Positions 33,458-42,628 of a DNA stretch of 64,000 bases are shown here, one piece after another. This DNA is from JAEMQF01 sp963850525. GTDB lineage: Bacteria > Pseudomonadota > Gammaproteobacteria > Burkholderiales > Burkholderiaceae_C. Both the position numbers and the translations under genes were made by a program. The notes below the pieces were generated by a model. The model did not search any database. It was given only the letters and a program-made list of their open reading frames with translations, and had not been told where the DNA came from. Position 1 is the first letter of the stretch. Every line of letters begins with the position of its first letter. The stretch spans positions 70,253-134,252 of the forward strand of contig CAWKLQ010000006.1 of NCBI GenBank assembly GCA_963850525.1, in the 5' to 3' direction.

Positions 33458-35866
33458 TCAGCGCTTCGCCAGCCTCTGCCAAGTCGCGACCACCGTGTCC
33501 GGGTTCAGCGACATCGACGCAATGCCCTCCTGCGCCAACCAGTCGGCGAAGTCCGGGTAATCGCTCGGCCCCTGGCCGCAAATGCCGACGTATTTGCCTT
33601 TCGCCTGACAGGCGGCGATCGCGCGCGAGATCAAGGCCTTGACTGCAGGGTCGCGTTCGTCGAAGTCTTTGGCGAGAAGCTCCAGGCCCGAGTCGCGGTC
33701 CAGCCCGAGCGTCAGCTGCGTCAAATCGTTAGAGCCGATCGACATGCCGTCGAAGAATTCGAGGAACTGCGACGCGAGCACGGCGTTGCTCGGCACTTCG
33801 CACATCATGATGATTTTCAGACCGTCCTGGCCACCGTCGGAGGCGCGCCGCAGGCCGCGCGCCGCAAGCATCTGCACGACGGTGCTCGCCTGGGCCAGCG
33901 TGCGCACGAAAGGCACCATGACTTCGACGTTGCTCAGGCCCATCGCGCCGCGCACCCGAACCAGGGCTTCGCACTCCATGGCGAAGGCCTCGCCGAAGGC
34001 CTCGCTGATGTAGCGCGACGCGCCGCGAAACCCGAGCATCGGGTTTTCTTCTTCGGGCTCGTAGCGCGAGCCACCGATGAGCTTGCGGTATTCGTTGCTC
34101 TTGAAGTCCGACAGGCGAACAATCACGGGCTTGGGCCAGAACGCGGCGGCGATCGTCGCGATGCCCTCCGCGAGTTTGTCGACGTAAAACGCGCGCGGCG
34201 ACGCGTGGCCGCGCGCGACGCTTTCCACCGCCTTCTTCAGATCCAGGTCGATGTTCGGGTAGTCGAGGATGGCGCGCGGATGCACGCCGATGTTGTTGTT
34301 GATGATGAACTCCAGCCGCGCCAGCCCGACACCCGAGTTGGGCATTTGCGCGAACTCGAAGGCAAGCTGCGGATTGCCCACATTCATCATGATCTTCACC
34401 GGGCAATGCGGCATCTCGCCGCGCACGACGTCGGTGACCTCGGAGTCGAGCAGACCGTCGTAGACGTGGCCGGTGTCGCCCTCCGAGCAGACCACGGTAA
34501 CAAGCGCGCCGTCTTTCAGCACATCGGTCGCGTCGCCACAGCCCACCACCGCCGGAACCCCGAGCTCGCGCGCGATGATCGCGGCGTGGCACGTGCGCCC
34601 GCCGCGGTTCGTGATGATGGCGCTCGCGCGCTTCATGACCGGCTCCCAGTTCGGATCGGTCATGTCGGTGACAAGCACGTCGCCGACCTGCACACGTTCC
34701 ATGTCGGCGGATGAGTGCACGATGCGCACGGTGCCGGTGCCGATCTTCTGGCCGATGGCGCGACCCTCGGCGAGCACGACCCCCGTGCTCTTGAGCCGGT
34801 AGCGTTGCTCGGCCTTGCCTGCGGCCTGGCTTTTCACAGTCTCGGGCCGCGCCTGCAGGATGTAGATGCGGCCGTCTGCCCCGTCCTTGCCCCACTCGAT
34901 GTCCATGGCACGGCCGTAGTGCGCCTCGATGATGAGCGCGTAGCGCGCGAGTTCAGTGACTTCGGCGTCGCTGAGCGAATAGCGGTTGCGCTGTTCCGTC
35001 GCGTTGTCCACTGTACGCACGAGTTTGCCGCTTGCGGCGCGCTCGGCGGGTGAGGCGAACTCCATGCGAATCAGTTTGGAGCCCAGGCTGCGCCGGATCA
35101 CCGCCATCTTGCCGCGCTGCAGCGACGGTTTGTGCACGTAGAACTCGTCGGGATTCACGGCGCCTTGCACGACCGTCTCGCCCAGGCCGTAGCTCGACGT
35201 GATGAAGACGACGTCGGTGAAGCCGCTTTCGGTGTCGATCGTGAACATCACGCCGGCAGCGCCGAGGTCGCTGCGCACCATGCGCTGCACGCCGGCGCTG
35301 AGCGCAACGTCAGCGTGGGCAAAGCCCTTGTGCACGCGGTAGCTGATGGCGCGGTCGTTGTAGAGCGAGGCGAAGACTTCCTTCATCTTCGCCAGGATGT
35401 CGTCTATGCCCACGACGTTGAGAAACGTCTCCTGTTGGCCGGCGAACGACGCATCGGGCAAGTCCTCCGCAGTCGCCGACGAGCGCACCGCGAACGATGC
35501 GTTCGGCGCGTCTGCCGACAGCTTGGCAAATTCGCCGCGGATCGCGGCTTCGAGGTCTTGCGGGAACGGCGTGTGCTCGACCCACTGTCGAATCTGCGCG
35601 CCGGCTTGGGCCAACGCGCGCGTGTCGTCGATGTTGAGTGTGGCCAGACGCGCAGCGATCCGGTCCGCCAGGCCTTCGTGCGCGAGGAAGCGCCGGAAGG
35701 CATTCGCCGTCGTTGCAAACCCGCCGGGGACACGCACGCCGCTGGTGCTCAGCTGGCTGATCATTTCGCCGAGCGAGGCGTTTTTGCCGCCTACCGCGTC
35801 GACGTCGGACATTCTCAGGTGTTCAAACGGCACGACCAGGGCGGTCGCCAGGTTGGGGGTGGACAT
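33458..35866 (-). CDS. ppsA: Phosphoenolpyruvate synthase
   Basis: Converts pyruvate, ATP and water to phosphoenolpyruvate, AMP and phosphate, the gateway to gluconeogenesis from C3 acids. The 802-residue protein has the N-terminal ATP-grasp domain (G-G-K-N-A-S-L-G-E-M), the swivelling phosphohistidine domain with His427 in G-G-R-T-C-H-A-A, and the C-terminal PEP-binding barrel ending in G-I-C-G-Q-G-P-S-D-Y. The ATG at 35866 matches the family start; upstream in-frame sequence is low complexity. It is divergent from ppsR, which regulates it. Confidence 0.97.
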   Translation of the reverse strand: MSTPNLATALVVPFEHLRMSDVDAVGGKNASLGEMISQLSTSGVRVPGGFATTANAFRRFLAHEGLADRIAARLATLNIDDTRALAQAGAQIRQWVEHTPFPQDLEAAIRGEFAKLSADAPNASFAVRSSATAEDLPDASFAGQQETFLNVVGIDDILAKMKEVFASLYNDRAISYRVHKGFAHADVALSAGVQRMVRSDLGAAGVMFTIDTESGFTDVVFITSSYGLGETVVQGAVNPDEFYVHKPSLQRGKMAVIRRSLGSKLIRMEFASPAERAASGKLVRTVDNATEQRNRYSLSDAEVTELARYALIIEAHYGRAMDIEWGKDGADGRIYILQARPETVKSQAAGKAEQRYRLKSTGVVLAEGRAIGQKIGTGTVRIVHSSADMERVQVGDVLVTDMTDPNWEPVMKRASAIITNRGGRTCHAAIIARELGVPAVVGCGDATDVLKDGALVTVVCSEGDTGHVYDGLLDSEVTDVVRGEMPHCPVKIMMNVGNPQLAFEFAQMPNSGVGLARLEFIINNNIGVHPRAILDYPNIDLDLKKAVESVARGHASPRAFYVDKLAEGIATIAAAFWPKPVIVRLSDFKSNEYRKLIGGSRYEPEEENPMLGFRGASRYISEAFGEAFAMECEALVRVRGAMGLSNVEVMVPFVRTLAQASTVVQMLAARGLRRASDGGQDGLKIIMMCEVPSNAVLASQFLEFFDGMSIGSNDLTQLTLGLDRDSGLELLAKDFDERDPAVKALISRAIAACQAKGKYVGICGQGPSDYPDFADWLAQEGIASMSLNPDTVVATWQRLAKR

Positions 35867-36100
35867 GCGAGGGCTCCGGGAGGGTGAAAAACTTGGGGGG
35901 TCCGGGCCAGGCCCCTGGCTGCCGAGCAAGGCTCGAGGCAGCCGCGCCACCGACGGCGCGAAGCGGCGTCGTTCTCCTGAGGGCGGCGAGCGTGGGGGGT
36001 CACGGGCGGGCGGAGAAGAAGATTGCGGTCGATTCTACGAGCCGGCCGGCTGCTCAGTGCCTATGATCCAGGCCCACCGCACCCGAACAAATTGCTCGTC

Positions 36101-36922
36101 ATGCCAGATCGCACAGTCTTCTTCGTCTCCGACAGCACCGGCATCACCGCCGAGACCTTCGGCAACTCGATCCTGAACCAGTTCTCGGCCAAGCCACGCC
36201 ACGTGCGCCGGCCCTTCATCGACAGCGCCGACAAAGCGCATCAGGTCGTGCGCGAGATCAACCACACGGGCCAGCTCGAAGGGCGCCGCCCGGTCGTGTT
36301 CATCACCTTGGTCGACGCCGAAGTGCTCGCGATCGTCAAAGAACAGTGCCAAGCGCTCGTGCTGGACCTGTTCAACACCTTCATCGAGCCGCTCGAGGCC
36401 GAGTTCGGCATCACGTCGAACCACCGCGTCGGGCGCAACGCCGATATCTCCAAGAGCCAGGAATACAGCGACCGCATCGAGGCGATCAACTTTTCGCTCG
36501 CGCACGACGACGGCCAGTCGGCGAAGAACCTGAGCCAGGCCGACGTGATTCTGGTGGGCGTGAGCCGCAGCGGCAAGACACCCACGTCGCTGTACCTGGC
36601 GATGCAGCACGGCATCAAGGCAGCGAATTACCCGCTGATTCCGGAAGACTTCGAACGCGGCCAGTTGCCGGGTTCGCTCGCCCCATTCAAGCGCAAGTGT
36701 TTCGGCCTGACGATCACCGCCGAGCGCCTGCAGCAAATTCGCCAGGAGCGCCGCCCGGACAGCAAATACGCGTCGATGGAGAACTGCCGCTACGAGGTGG
36801 CGCAGGCCGAATCGATGATGCGCCGCGAAGGCATCGCCTGGTTGTCGTCGACGCACAAGTCGATCGAAGAAATCGCGACGACGATCCTGCGTGACCTTCG
36901 GCCTGATCGGTTGATGTACTGA
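36101..36922 (+). CDS. ppsR: PEP synthase regulatory kinase/pyrophosphorylase (DUF299)
   Basis: A bifunctional regulator that inactivates PEP synthase by ADP-dependent phosphorylation of a threonine next to the catalytic histidine, and reactivates it by phosphate-dependent removal. The 273-residue protein starts V-F-F-V-S-D-S-T-G-I-T-A-E-T and has the P-loop G-V-S-R-S-G-K-T at 153-160. The C-terminal W-L-S-S-T-H-K-S-I-E-E-I-A-T block is also standard. Its likely target is encoded divergently, 234 bases away. The target Thr-Cys-His is present in this PpsA. The intergenic region should hold both promoters. Confidence 0.95.
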   Translation: MPDRTVFFVSDSTGITAETFGNSILNQFSAKPRHVRRPFIDSADKAHQVVREINHTGQLEGRRPVVFITLVDAEVLAIVKEQCQALVLDLFNTFIEPLEAEFGITSNHRVGRNADISKSQEYSDRIEAINFSLAHDDGQSAKNLSQADVILVGVSRSGKTPTSLYLAMQHGIKAANYPLIPEDFERGQLPGSLAPFKRKCFGLTITAERLQQIRQERRPDSKYASMENCRYEVAQAESMMRREGIAWLSSTHKSIEEIATTILRDLRPDRLMY

Positions 36923-36990
36923 ACTGAGTCAGGTCCGAGGCGGCGCGCTGGCGGCTTTCGGCCCAAAGCGGTCTGCCGCTGTCGGCCGAT

Positions 36991-37700
36991 TGCTGCCGTT
37001 CGAATGTCCGCAATGCGTGCGTGCGTGCGACGGTCGGAGCGGCGCGGCAGGCGGCACCCGGCGGGGCTTGGCGGGGGCTCATGCTGGGACGGTCGGCGCT
37101 GCGCGCCGACTCCACTGTGCTGCTCGCCTTGAAGTCGCGCCCCGAACTCGCTTCGCTCACTTCGTTCGCTACGCTCAAACAGGCGGGGCGAAGTCAGTTT
37201 TGGATGCACGCTTCGCGTGCCGACTTCAAGGCTGCGCTGCTCGTCGTCCCAGAAATCGCCCCCACCATGCCCCACCGGGTGCCGCCTGCCGCGCTGGTAC
37301 CGTTCGGCTCTCTTCAACGAAAACCCAAGTCGCGCCCCCAGGGTCGCGATTCGCGTCGGCGCCGTGTGTTGAGGGTGTTTGCAACGTAGACCAGCGATCG
37401 CCACCGCGCGGCAGGCGCTGCGCGCAGGGGCCCGCAGGGGGCGATTTCTGTGACGGCGAGGAGCGCAGCTCTGGGATCGGCGCGCGCAGCGCGCTTCCAA
37501 AACTGACTCGCCGCGCCTGTTTGAGCGGAACGAACGAAGTGAGTGCAGCGAGTTCGCGGCGCGATCCCAGAGCGAGCACCACAGCGGAGTCGGAGCGAAG
37601 CGGAGACCGTCACAGCATGAGCACCCTGCGGGCCCCTGCGCGCAGCGCCTGCCGCGCCGCTCCGACAGCCGCACGCATTGCAGACATTCGAACGGCAGCA
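36991..37700. repeat. Long imperfect inverted repeat in a gene-free region
   Basis: Between ppsR and the next gene (36923-37768) I see no credible coding region. Instead two arms of about 300 bases, 36991-37297 and 37398-37700, are reverse complements of one another with many scattered mismatches; the central 100 bases are unpaired. For example TGCTGCCGTTCGAATGT at the left end faces its complement at the right end, and CACTTCGTTCG with the CTCAAACAGGCG that follows faces its counterpart near 37520. Both strands translate to similar arginine-rich nonsense, a side effect of the symmetry. It could be two inverted copies of a repeat family or template for a structured RNA. Bases 37701-37768 show nothing. 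Confidence 0.8.
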
Positions 37701-37768
37701 ACGGGCCGAACGCAGACCTTCACACCGCATCCGCGTTCCGTGCGTCGCGGTCGCGCGACGTGGCTTGC

Positions 37769-38155
37769 CTACTTGCCTGTTTGCGAAGCCGCCGCGGCGG
37801 GCGCGCCCACCTTCTTTGCCACCGACTGCACCGCGTTGCCGGTGGCCTCGGCGCCGCGTTTGACTCCGCCTGCCGCGACCTTGGCGCCATGCTCGACACC
37901 GCTCGCCGCCGCCTTGGCGCCGCGTTCGCCGCCCGTGCTTGCTGCCTTGAGGCCACGCTCGACACCTGAGTTCGCCGCCTTCAAGCCGCGCTCGACGCCG
38001 CTTGCGGCGGCCTTCGCGCCGCGCACGACGGCCTTTTCGACGCGCTCGACGACGCTGGGCTGCGCGGCGGGCGCCGGGCTCGTTGCTTGGGCAGCGGCGT
38101 TGCCCACCAACGCGCACAGCGCGCAAAGCAACAAGGTGAGTTGAAACTTGGGCAT
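37769..38155 (-). CDS. Small exported protein with 11-residue amphipathic repeats
   Basis: A 128-residue protein of unknown family. The first 22 residues are a signal peptide (M-P-K-F-Q then a Leu/Ala/Cys-rich core ending in A-A-A-Q). The mature part is built from six or so 11-residue units of the type K-A-A-x-S-G-V-E-R-G-x between about residues 42 and 107. Eleven-residue periodic helices of this sort occur in LEA-like, apolipoprotein-like and other membrane- or lipid-associated proteins; that comparison is by pattern only. Copy number is likely to vary between strains. Confidence 0.65.
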   Translation of the reverse strand: MPKFQLTLLLCALCALVGNAAAQATSPAPAAQPSVVERVEKAVVRGAKAAASGVERGLKAANSGVERGLKAASTGGERGAKAAASGVEHGAKVAAGGVKRGAEATGNAVQSVAKKVGAPAAAASQTGK

Positions 38156-38250
38156 CGCGGCAGCGGAAGTGACTCTGCACGAATCATAGGCGCAGCGGCG
38201 TCGGAATGACGGTGCAGCCGCCGGGCACGCCCAGCTCGGGTCCAGCGCGT

Positions 38251-38808
38251 TCAATAAGGCTCGAAATCGATTCGATTCTGGCGCAGCAGACCCACAATGA
38301 GCGCCGTCCACGGCCCGTGTGGCGACCACACCCGGGCCACCGACTCATACGCCTTCTCGGGCGGTTCCTTGCCGACGATCACGCGGTGCAGGAACACCAG
38401 GCTCGAGGCGCGCATGTTCACCTGGCAGTGCACGAGCACCTTGCGGTCGGAGAACTTCGCGAGCGCCGCGACAAGTGATTCGAAGTCCTGCGACGTCGGT
38501 TTGTCGAAGCGAATCGGAATGTTCAGGTAGGCGATGCCCTGGCCTTCGAGAATCTTCGCCTCGTCGCGCACCGCATCGGGAACGGTGGGCGGGGCCAGAT
38601 AGATCACCGCACCGAAGCCTTGAGCCGCCAGCTGCCGCAGCGCGGCGGCGCGGGGCTGGCCCGAGGTCACGAGCGTGGCTGATATCGGAACCACATTGGG
38701 CGCGTCGATGCCCTGCGCCTGGGCCACTGCACCACGCCACGTCAGGGACGATACGAGAACCGGCGCGCAGCAGAACTGCCGGCGGGTGAGGTGCTGGCGG
38801 GCTGGCAT
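38251..38808 (-). CDS. Tat-exported tyrosine-phosphatase-like protein (DUF442-like)
   Basis: A 185-residue protein beginning with a twin-arginine signal (L-T-R-R-Q-F-C-C then a hydrophobic run ending A-V-A-Q-A). The mature part has the order and motif of the small tyrosine/dual-specificity phosphatases: S-G-Q-P-R, then V-L-V-H-C-Q-V-N-M-R-A-S-S, i.e. the C-x5-R loop with Cys and Arg intact. The fold resembles DUF442/beta-lactamase-hydrolase-like phosphatases. The substrate is unknown. The ATG at 38829 is also possible but would add a shorter leader before the Tat motif. It follows malQ by about 32 bases. Confidence 0.75.
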   Translation of the reverse strand: MPARQHLTRRQFCCAPVLVSSLTWRGAVAQAQGIDAPNVVPISATLVTSGQPRAAALRQLAAQGFGAVIYLAPPTVPDAVRDEAKILEGQGIAYLNIPIRFDKPTSQDFESLVAALAKFSDRKVLVHCQVNMRASSLVFLHRVIVGKEPPEKAYESVARVWSPHGPWTALIVGLLRQNRIDFEPY

Positions 38809-38840
38809 TCGCATAACGAGCTCGCGCATGCGCGGGCGCC

Positions 38841-40391
38841 TCAGCCGGCTTCAGCAGGCGCCGCGGGCGGCAGCGCATCGCTGGGCAACTGAAGTTTCGC
38901 AAACGGCCCGCGCCCGCTCGCCGCAGCGATCAGGCCGAGCACGCGCGCGGGCTCGCCGTCGACGCTGCGCCACTCGAAGCGCCAGGTCCAGTTGCCTTCG
39001 CCCATCACGCCGGGCACGTTCATGCGGTGTTGGCTGTCAAGCCCCAGCACGTCTTGCATCGGGAAGATCGCCAGGTTCGCGACCGACTCTGCTGCGGCGC
39101 GCATCATCGCCCAATGAATGTCGTGCGCGCCCGCGGCGAGGTAGCTGCCGGCAAAGGCGCGCTCGCGCGGCGTGGCGGCGTGCCACCAGCCGAACGTCGT
39201 GTCGTTGTCGTGCGTTCCCGTATAGACGACGCAGTTGCGCACGAAGTTGTGCGGCAGGAACAGGTGCGTCGCGTCGCCGCCGAAGGCGAACTGCAGAACG
39301 CGCATGCCGGGGAAGCCGCAGGCGTCGCGCAATTCCTCCACGTCGTCTGTCATCACGCCCAGGTCTTCGGCGACGATGGGCAGTGCACCGAGGCGCGACT
39401 CGATCGCGTCGAACAGAGCCTTGCCGGGCCCTTTGACCCAGCGGCCGTCGATTGCGGTGGGGCAGCTTGCCGGCACTTCCCAGTAGCCCGCGAAGCCGCG
39501 GAAGTGGTCGATGCGAAACACGTCGTTGTGCGCGAGCGCGCGCTGCACGCGGTCCGTCCACCAGCGGTAGCCCTCGGCGGCCATGCGCTCCCAGCGGTAC
39601 AGCGGATTGCCCCAGCGTTGGCCGGTGGCGCTGAAGTAATCGGGCGGAACGCCGGCGACAACCGTCGGCTGGAATTGATCGTCGAGAAAATACAGGTCCG
39701 GTCGCGACCAGCAATCGGCCGAGTGGTGCGCGATGAAGATCGGCAAGTCGCCCATGATCGCGACGCCGCGTTCGTTCGCGTAGGCCTTGATCGCGCGCCA
39801 TTGCGTGTCGAAACACCATTGAACGAATTGCCAGAAGGCGATTTCGTCGGTGTGTGCTTCGCGCGCAGCTTGCAGCGCGGCAGGCTCGCGGCCCGCCAAC
39901 GGGGAGTTCCACTCCCACCATGGTCGCCCGGCGTGCGCCGCCTCAATGGCCATGAACAGCGTGTAGTCGTCGAGCCAGTTCGCTTCGCGCGCGCACCAGT
40001 CGGAAAGCAGCGCGCGCTCGGCTGGCGTTGCGTTCGCAGCAAATCCGGCAGCGGCTTCGCGCAAGCACTGCAAACGCCACGGCGCGACGTGCGCGAAGTC
40101 GACACGTTGCGCGTCGAACTCAGGTACCTCACGCAGCGTGAGCCAGCCACGTTCGATCAGCGGTTCGAGCGCCACCATCAGCGGGCTGCCGGCGAACGCC
40201 GAGACGCTTTGATAGGGCGAGTCGCCGGGGCCGATGGGTGTCATTGGCAAGACTTGCCAGATCTTTTGGCCGGCAGACAGCAGCCACTCGACAAAGTGGT
40301 AAGCGCCGGGGCCGAAGTCGCCCATGCCGTGCGGCCCGGGCAGCGACGTGATGTGCAGCAGCACGCCGCTGGCGCGTTGATTCAAATTCAT
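38841..40391 (-). CDS. malQ: 4-alpha-glucanotransferase (amylomaltase)
   Basis: A GH77 cytoplasmic enzyme that transfers alpha-1,4-glucan segments between maltodextrins. The 516-residue protein starts R-A-S-G-V-L-L-H-I-T-S-L-P-G-P-H-G, a GH77 hallmark. The catalytic Asp is in F-R-I-D-H-F-R-G, the acid Glu in V-A-E-D-L-G, and the third acid in T-G-T-H-D-N-D-T. It lies 13 bases downstream of glgB, so the pair is a glycogen/maltodextrin operon. Confidence 0.96.
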   Translation of the reverse strand: MNLNQRASGVLLHITSLPGPHGMGDFGPGAYHFVEWLLSAGQKIWQVLPMTPIGPGDSPYQSVSAFAGSPLMVALEPLIERGWLTLREVPEFDAQRVDFAHVAPWRLQCLREAAAGFAANATPAERALLSDWCAREANWLDDYTLFMAIEAAHAGRPWWEWNSPLAGREPAALQAAREAHTDEIAFWQFVQWCFDTQWRAIKAYANERGVAIMGDLPIFIAHHSADCWSRPDLYFLDDQFQPTVVAGVPPDYFSATGQRWGNPLYRWERMAAEGYRWWTDRVQRALAHNDVFRIDHFRGFAGYWEVPASCPTAIDGRWVKGPGKALFDAIESRLGALPIVAEDLGVMTDDVEELRDACGFPGMRVLQFAFGGDATHLFLPHNFVRNCVVYTGTHDNDTTFGWWHAATPRERAFAGSYLAAGAHDIHWAMMRAAAESVANLAIFPMQDVLGLDSQHRMNVPGVMGEGNWTWRFEWRSVDGEPARVLGLIAAASGRGPFAKLQLPSDALPPAAPAEAG

Positions 40392-40404
40392 GCGGCGGTC
40401 AAGT

Positions 40405-42606
40405 TCAAGCGAGGACGAGGAACACGGTCGCCAGCGGCGGCACGTTCAAGCGTATTGACGCGCTGCGCCCATGGCAGCCCTGGCGCTCCACCGCGATCGG
40501 CCCGCCGCCGTTGCCCACGTTCCCGCCGCCGTAAAACGCCGAATCGGTGTTCAGCACCTCGCGCCATGCGCTCGCGTCGTCGGGAACGCCCAGACGCATC
40601 TGCAGCCGAGGCACGGGAGTGAAATTGCAGACGACGAGCATCACGCTGCCTGCGCCGTCACGCCGCGCCCACGCGAACAGCGAAGTCTCGGCGTCGTGCG
40701 AAGCGATCCACTCGAAGCCCGCGCTGTCGCCGTCGATGCGGTAGAGCGCCGGATGCTCGCGCAGCAGATGGTTCAGGTCGCGCACCAGGCGCTGCACGCC
40801 GGCGTGGCGCGGGTGCGTGAGCTGGCCCCAGGGCAACTCGCCGGCGTCGTTCCACTCGTTCGTCTGGCCCCATTCCTGACCCATGAACAAGAGCTTCTTG
40901 CCCGGGTGCCCCCACATGAAGCCGTAGTACGCACGCAAGTTCGCGAACCTCTGCCACTCGTCGCCGGGCATTCGCCCGAGGATGGAGCCCTTGCCGTGCA
41001 CGACTTCGTCGTGCGACAGCGGCAGCACGAAGTTCTCGGTGAAGGCGTAGATCAGGCCGAACGTCATCTTGTCGTGGTGCCAGCGCCGGTGCACTGGGTC
41101 TTCCTGCATGTACTTCAGCGTGTCGTGCATCCAGCCCATGTTCCACTTGAAGTGAAAGCCCAGGCCGCCGTGGTAGGTGGGCGCGCTCACGCCCGCAAAC
41201 GCAGTTGACTCTTCGGCGAGCGTCATCGCCCCCGGGCATTCGATGCCGACCACCTCGTTGGTGCGGCGCAGGAACTGGATCGCCTCGAGATTTTCGCGCC
41301 CGCCGTATTGATTCGGCAGCCAGGACCCCGCTGGGCGCGAGTAGTCGCGGTACAGCATCGACGCGACGGCGTCGATGCGCAAGCCGTCGATGCCCTGGCG
41401 CTCGATCCAGTAGAGCGCGCTGCCGACGAGGAAATTGCGCACTTCATGGCGCGCGAAGTTGTAGATCAGCGTGTTCCAGTCGTGATGGAAGCCTTCGCGC
41501 GGGTCCTGGTATTCGTAAAGCGCCGTGCCGTCGAAGTGCGCGAGGCCGAACGCGTCGCTCGGAAAATGCGCCGGCACCCAGTCGAGGATCACGCCGAGGC
41601 CGTGCGCGCGGCACGCGGCGACGAAGCGCGCAAAGCCTTCGGGTGTGCCAAAGCGCGCCGTCGGCGCGTACATGCCCAGCGTCTGATAACCCCACGAGCC
41701 GTCGAACGGGTGCTCGGTGATGGGCATCAATTCGATGTGCGTGAAGCCGAGGTCCGCGCAATACGCCGGCAGCGCTGCGGCGAGTTCGTCCCAATCGTGC
41801 CAGCGACCGTCGGGGTGGCGCCGCCACGAGCCCAGGTGCACTTCATAAATCGAGATCGGCGCGTCGCGCCGGTTCGCCTCGGCACGACCCGCGGGCAAGG
41901 GCGTGGCCGGCGGCAGCACCGCGACGACGCTTGCCGTCTCGGGGCGCATTTGCGTCGCACGCGCATACGGATCGGCCTTGAGCGGCAACAGCACGCCAGC
42001 CGCAGTGAGGATCTCGAACTTGTAGCGATCGCCCGGCATGACGTGCGGAACGAAGATCTCCCACACGCCGCCGCCGTGGCGCACGCGCATCGGGTGGCGC
42101 CTGCCGTCCCACGCGTTGAAGTCGCCGACGACGCTGACGCGGCGCGCGTTGGGCGCCCAAACCGCAAAGCGCACGCCGTCGACCCCATTGACTTCTCCCA
42201 CGCGCATCGGGTGCGCGCCGAGGAAAGTGAAGGGGCGCAGGTGCGAGCCTTCGCCGAAGAAGTACAGGTCGGCGTCGGCGATCAGCGTGCCGAAGGAATA
42301 CGCATCGGCGTACCTGCCCTCGGCGCCGTTGTCCCAGCGGATGTGCAGCCGGTAGTCGAAGCGCTGCTTGCGTCGCACCTTGGCTTCCCACAGGCCCGCG
42401 GGGTGGCGCTTCTTGAGCGCGACGATGGCGCGCTGGGGCGGCGTGTCGCCTGCGCTGTTCGCATCCACCAGGTCGACTGCCGCGGCCTGCGGCAGCATCG
42501 CGCGAATCCACAGCACGCCGGCGGCGTCGGCGTGCAAGCCGAGCACGGCGAACGGGTCGCCGTGGCGCGCCTGGGCGAGGGCCTCGACTTCGGTGGGGTC
42601 TAACAA
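40405..42606 (-). CDS. glgB: 1,4-alpha-glucan branching enzyme
   Basis: A GH13 enzyme that adds alpha-1,6 branches to glycogen. The 733-residue protein has the N-terminal CBM48 region with the G-A-H-P segment and the F-A-V-W-A-P-N-A strand. The catalytic motifs are D-G-L-R-I-D-A-V (nucleophile Asp), A-E-E-S-T-A-F (acid Glu) and L-S-H-D-E-V-V-H-G (third Asp). A typical C-terminal beta domain closes the protein. It starts 22 bases after the Rieske oxygenase stop. glgA, glgC and glgP are not in this window. Confidence 0.96.
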   Translation of the reverse strand: MLDPTEVEALAQARHGDPFAVLGLHADAAGVLWIRAMLPQAAAVDLVDANSAGDTPPQRAIVALKKRHPAGLWEAKVRRKQRFDYRLHIRWDNGAEGRYADAYSFGTLIADADLYFFGEGSHLRPFTFLGAHPMRVGEVNGVDGVRFAVWAPNARRVSVVGDFNAWDGRRHPMRVRHGGGVWEIFVPHVMPGDRYKFEILTAAGVLLPLKADPYARATQMRPETASVVAVLPPATPLPAGRAEANRRDAPISIYEVHLGSWRRHPDGRWHDWDELAAALPAYCADLGFTHIELMPITEHPFDGSWGYQTLGMYAPTARFGTPEGFARFVAACRAHGLGVILDWVPAHFPSDAFGLAHFDGTALYEYQDPREGFHHDWNTLIYNFARHEVRNFLVGSALYWIERQGIDGLRIDAVASMLYRDYSRPAGSWLPNQYGGRENLEAIQFLRRTNEVVGIECPGAMTLAEESTAFAGVSAPTYHGGLGFHFKWNMGWMHDTLKYMQEDPVHRRWHHDKMTFGLIYAFTENFVLPLSHDEVVHGKGSILGRMPGDEWQRFANLRAYYGFMWGHPGKKLLFMGQEWGQTNEWNDAGELPWGQLTHPRHAGVQRLVRDLNHLLREHPALYRIDGDSAGFEWIASHDAETSLFAWARRDGAGSVMLVVCNFTPVPRLQMRLGVPDDASAWREVLNTDSAFYGGGNVGNGGGPIAVERQGCHGRSASIRLNVPPLATVFLVLA

Positions 42607-42628
42607 ATGGGTCTCCCGGACATGCGCT

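Noticed and set aside
36990..38144. Long plus- and minus-strand frames over the inverted repeat
   Set aside because: Both strands give similar Arg/Ala/Ser-rich sequence because of the symmetry; no family, ribosome site or codon pattern supports them.
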